Shown here: one piece after another, positions 63,761 through 64,000 of the stretch
How positions within the stretch are numbered: the stretch's first letter is position 1
Layout: the number at the start of each line of letters is the position of its first letter
Assembly (NCBI RefSeq): GCF_003350325.1
Contig: NZ_QLYZ01000015.1
Coordinates: 52,632-116,631, forward strand
DNA from: Vibrio rhodolitus
Lineage (GTDB): Bacteria > Pseudomonadota > Gammaproteobacteria > Enterobacterales > Vibrionaceae
Length of the DNA stretch: 64,000 nucleotides
Reading direction: 5' to 3'
Translations under genes and position numbers: made by a program
The notes under the pieces: model-generated
Told to the model about the DNA's origin: nothing
The model's database searches: none
What the model saw: only the letters and a program-made list of their open reading frames with translations

Positions 63761-64000
63761 TGTCCCGTCCTGAAATGTGTTTACACATTGAGGACGAATT
63801 ATGACCACTTCAAATAAACTCTACATTAAGCGCACTCAGCGTGATTACACACTAGGCTTTAAATTGCAGGTCGTTGATGCCGTAGAAAAAGGAGAAATGA
63901 CCTACAAGCAAGCACAAGCCATTTATGGTATCCAAGGTCGCTCAACTGTTTTAACTTGGCTGAGAAAGCACGGAAAAATGGATTGGACGCAAAACCCAAG
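63761..64000 (+). mobile_element. Left end of an IS3-family insertion sequence (truncated by window)
   Basis: The terminal sequence appears to begin at TGTCCCGTCCTGAAATG (63761), 40 bases before the transposase start, typical of IS3-family left inverted repeats. The right end and target duplication lie outside the window. A hairpin (63767-63795) within the end covers the transposase ribosome-binding site. Confidence 0.75.
63801..64000 (+). CDS. IS3-family transposase OrfA, partial
   Basis: The 66 N-terminal residues visible read MTTSNKLYIKRTQRDYTLGF... with the HTH_Tnp segment KLQVVDAVEKGEMTYKQAQAIYGIQGRSTVLTWLRKHGKMDW, a typical IS3 OrfA DNA-binding helix-turn-helix. It continues beyond the window; OrfB should follow by frameshift. 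GAGGAC (63790-63795) is its ribosome-binding site. Confidence 0.85.
   Translation, partial: MTTSNKLYIKRTQRDYTLGFKLQVVDAVEKGEMTYKQAQAIYGIQGRSTVLTWLRKHGKMDWTQNP

Noticed and set aside
1..64000. tRNA, rRNA, CRISPR-Cas, prophage and known anti-phage systems
   Set aside because: None recognised by eye on either strand; tRNAscan or PADLOC-type searches could not be run.

Overview
The window reads as a Vibrio chromosome segment, probably from an accessory-rich region or the second chromosome. Three things point to Vibrionaceae. There is a textbook Qrr quorum-sensing sRNA with a sigma-54 promoter and a LuxO-type site. There is a CsrB/CsrC-type sRNA with a VarA/GacA upstream site. Several small families that I associate with Vibrio are present (DUF2850, DUF3541, DUF3612, DUF3012). 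Composition is moderately AT-rich, operons are compact, and no rRNA or tRNA gene was recognised. Species cannot be fixed from the sequence alone.

Layout. 1-16.6 kb: partial old-yellow-enzyme reductase, a large secreted GH19-type chitinase, a PEBP protein with an AraC regulator, a divergent tryptophanase-like lyase, L-lactate dehydrogenase, an M23 peptidoglycan endopeptidase and small hypotheticals. 16.9-23.3 kb: a YjiH-type membrane protein, a GntR regulator and a three-gene operon (FAD oxidoreductase, BCCT transporter, mandelate-racemase-type enolase enzyme) that looks like a catabolic route for an unidentified substrate. 23.4-31.6 kb: azurin, codBA, the CsrB-like sRNA, a dCMP-deaminase-type enzyme, a long-form GAPDH and a thioesterase. 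31.6-41.6 kb: a 1 kb gene-poor stretch with a candidate structured sRNA, RNase II divergent from DeaD, a TAXI-type TRAP transporter and a TraF-like outer-membrane protein.

41.8-47.3 kb: a ribose operon (rbsD, FucP-like permease, DUF4432 epimerase-like gene, rbsK, rbsR) with a perfect LacI-family operator and an extended CRP-like palindrome upstream. 47.5-52.8 kb: small genes (DUF924, LysE exporter, VOC, Rof), then a short protein resembling only an internal piece of malate synthase G, divergent from a RamB/DUF3612-like regulator, followed by qrr. 53-64 kb: two diguanylate cyclases, AlkB, an EamA exporter with a LysR regulator, PpnP, an ABC1 kinase, a DUF2850 protein, an MscS channel, and the left end of an IS3-family element cut by the window edge.

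How parts fit together. Two global regulatory RNAs (CsrB-type and Qrr) lie 25 kb apart and both belong to the Vibrio quorum-sensing/Csr network. Catabolic units each carry their own regulator. The most novel leads are the BCCT/enolase operon with an unusual K-x-C motif, the stand-alone malate-synthase-G-like protein, the tryptophanase paralogue with altered cofactor residues, the Phe-rich leader before deaD, and an unassigned sRNA near 31.7 kb.
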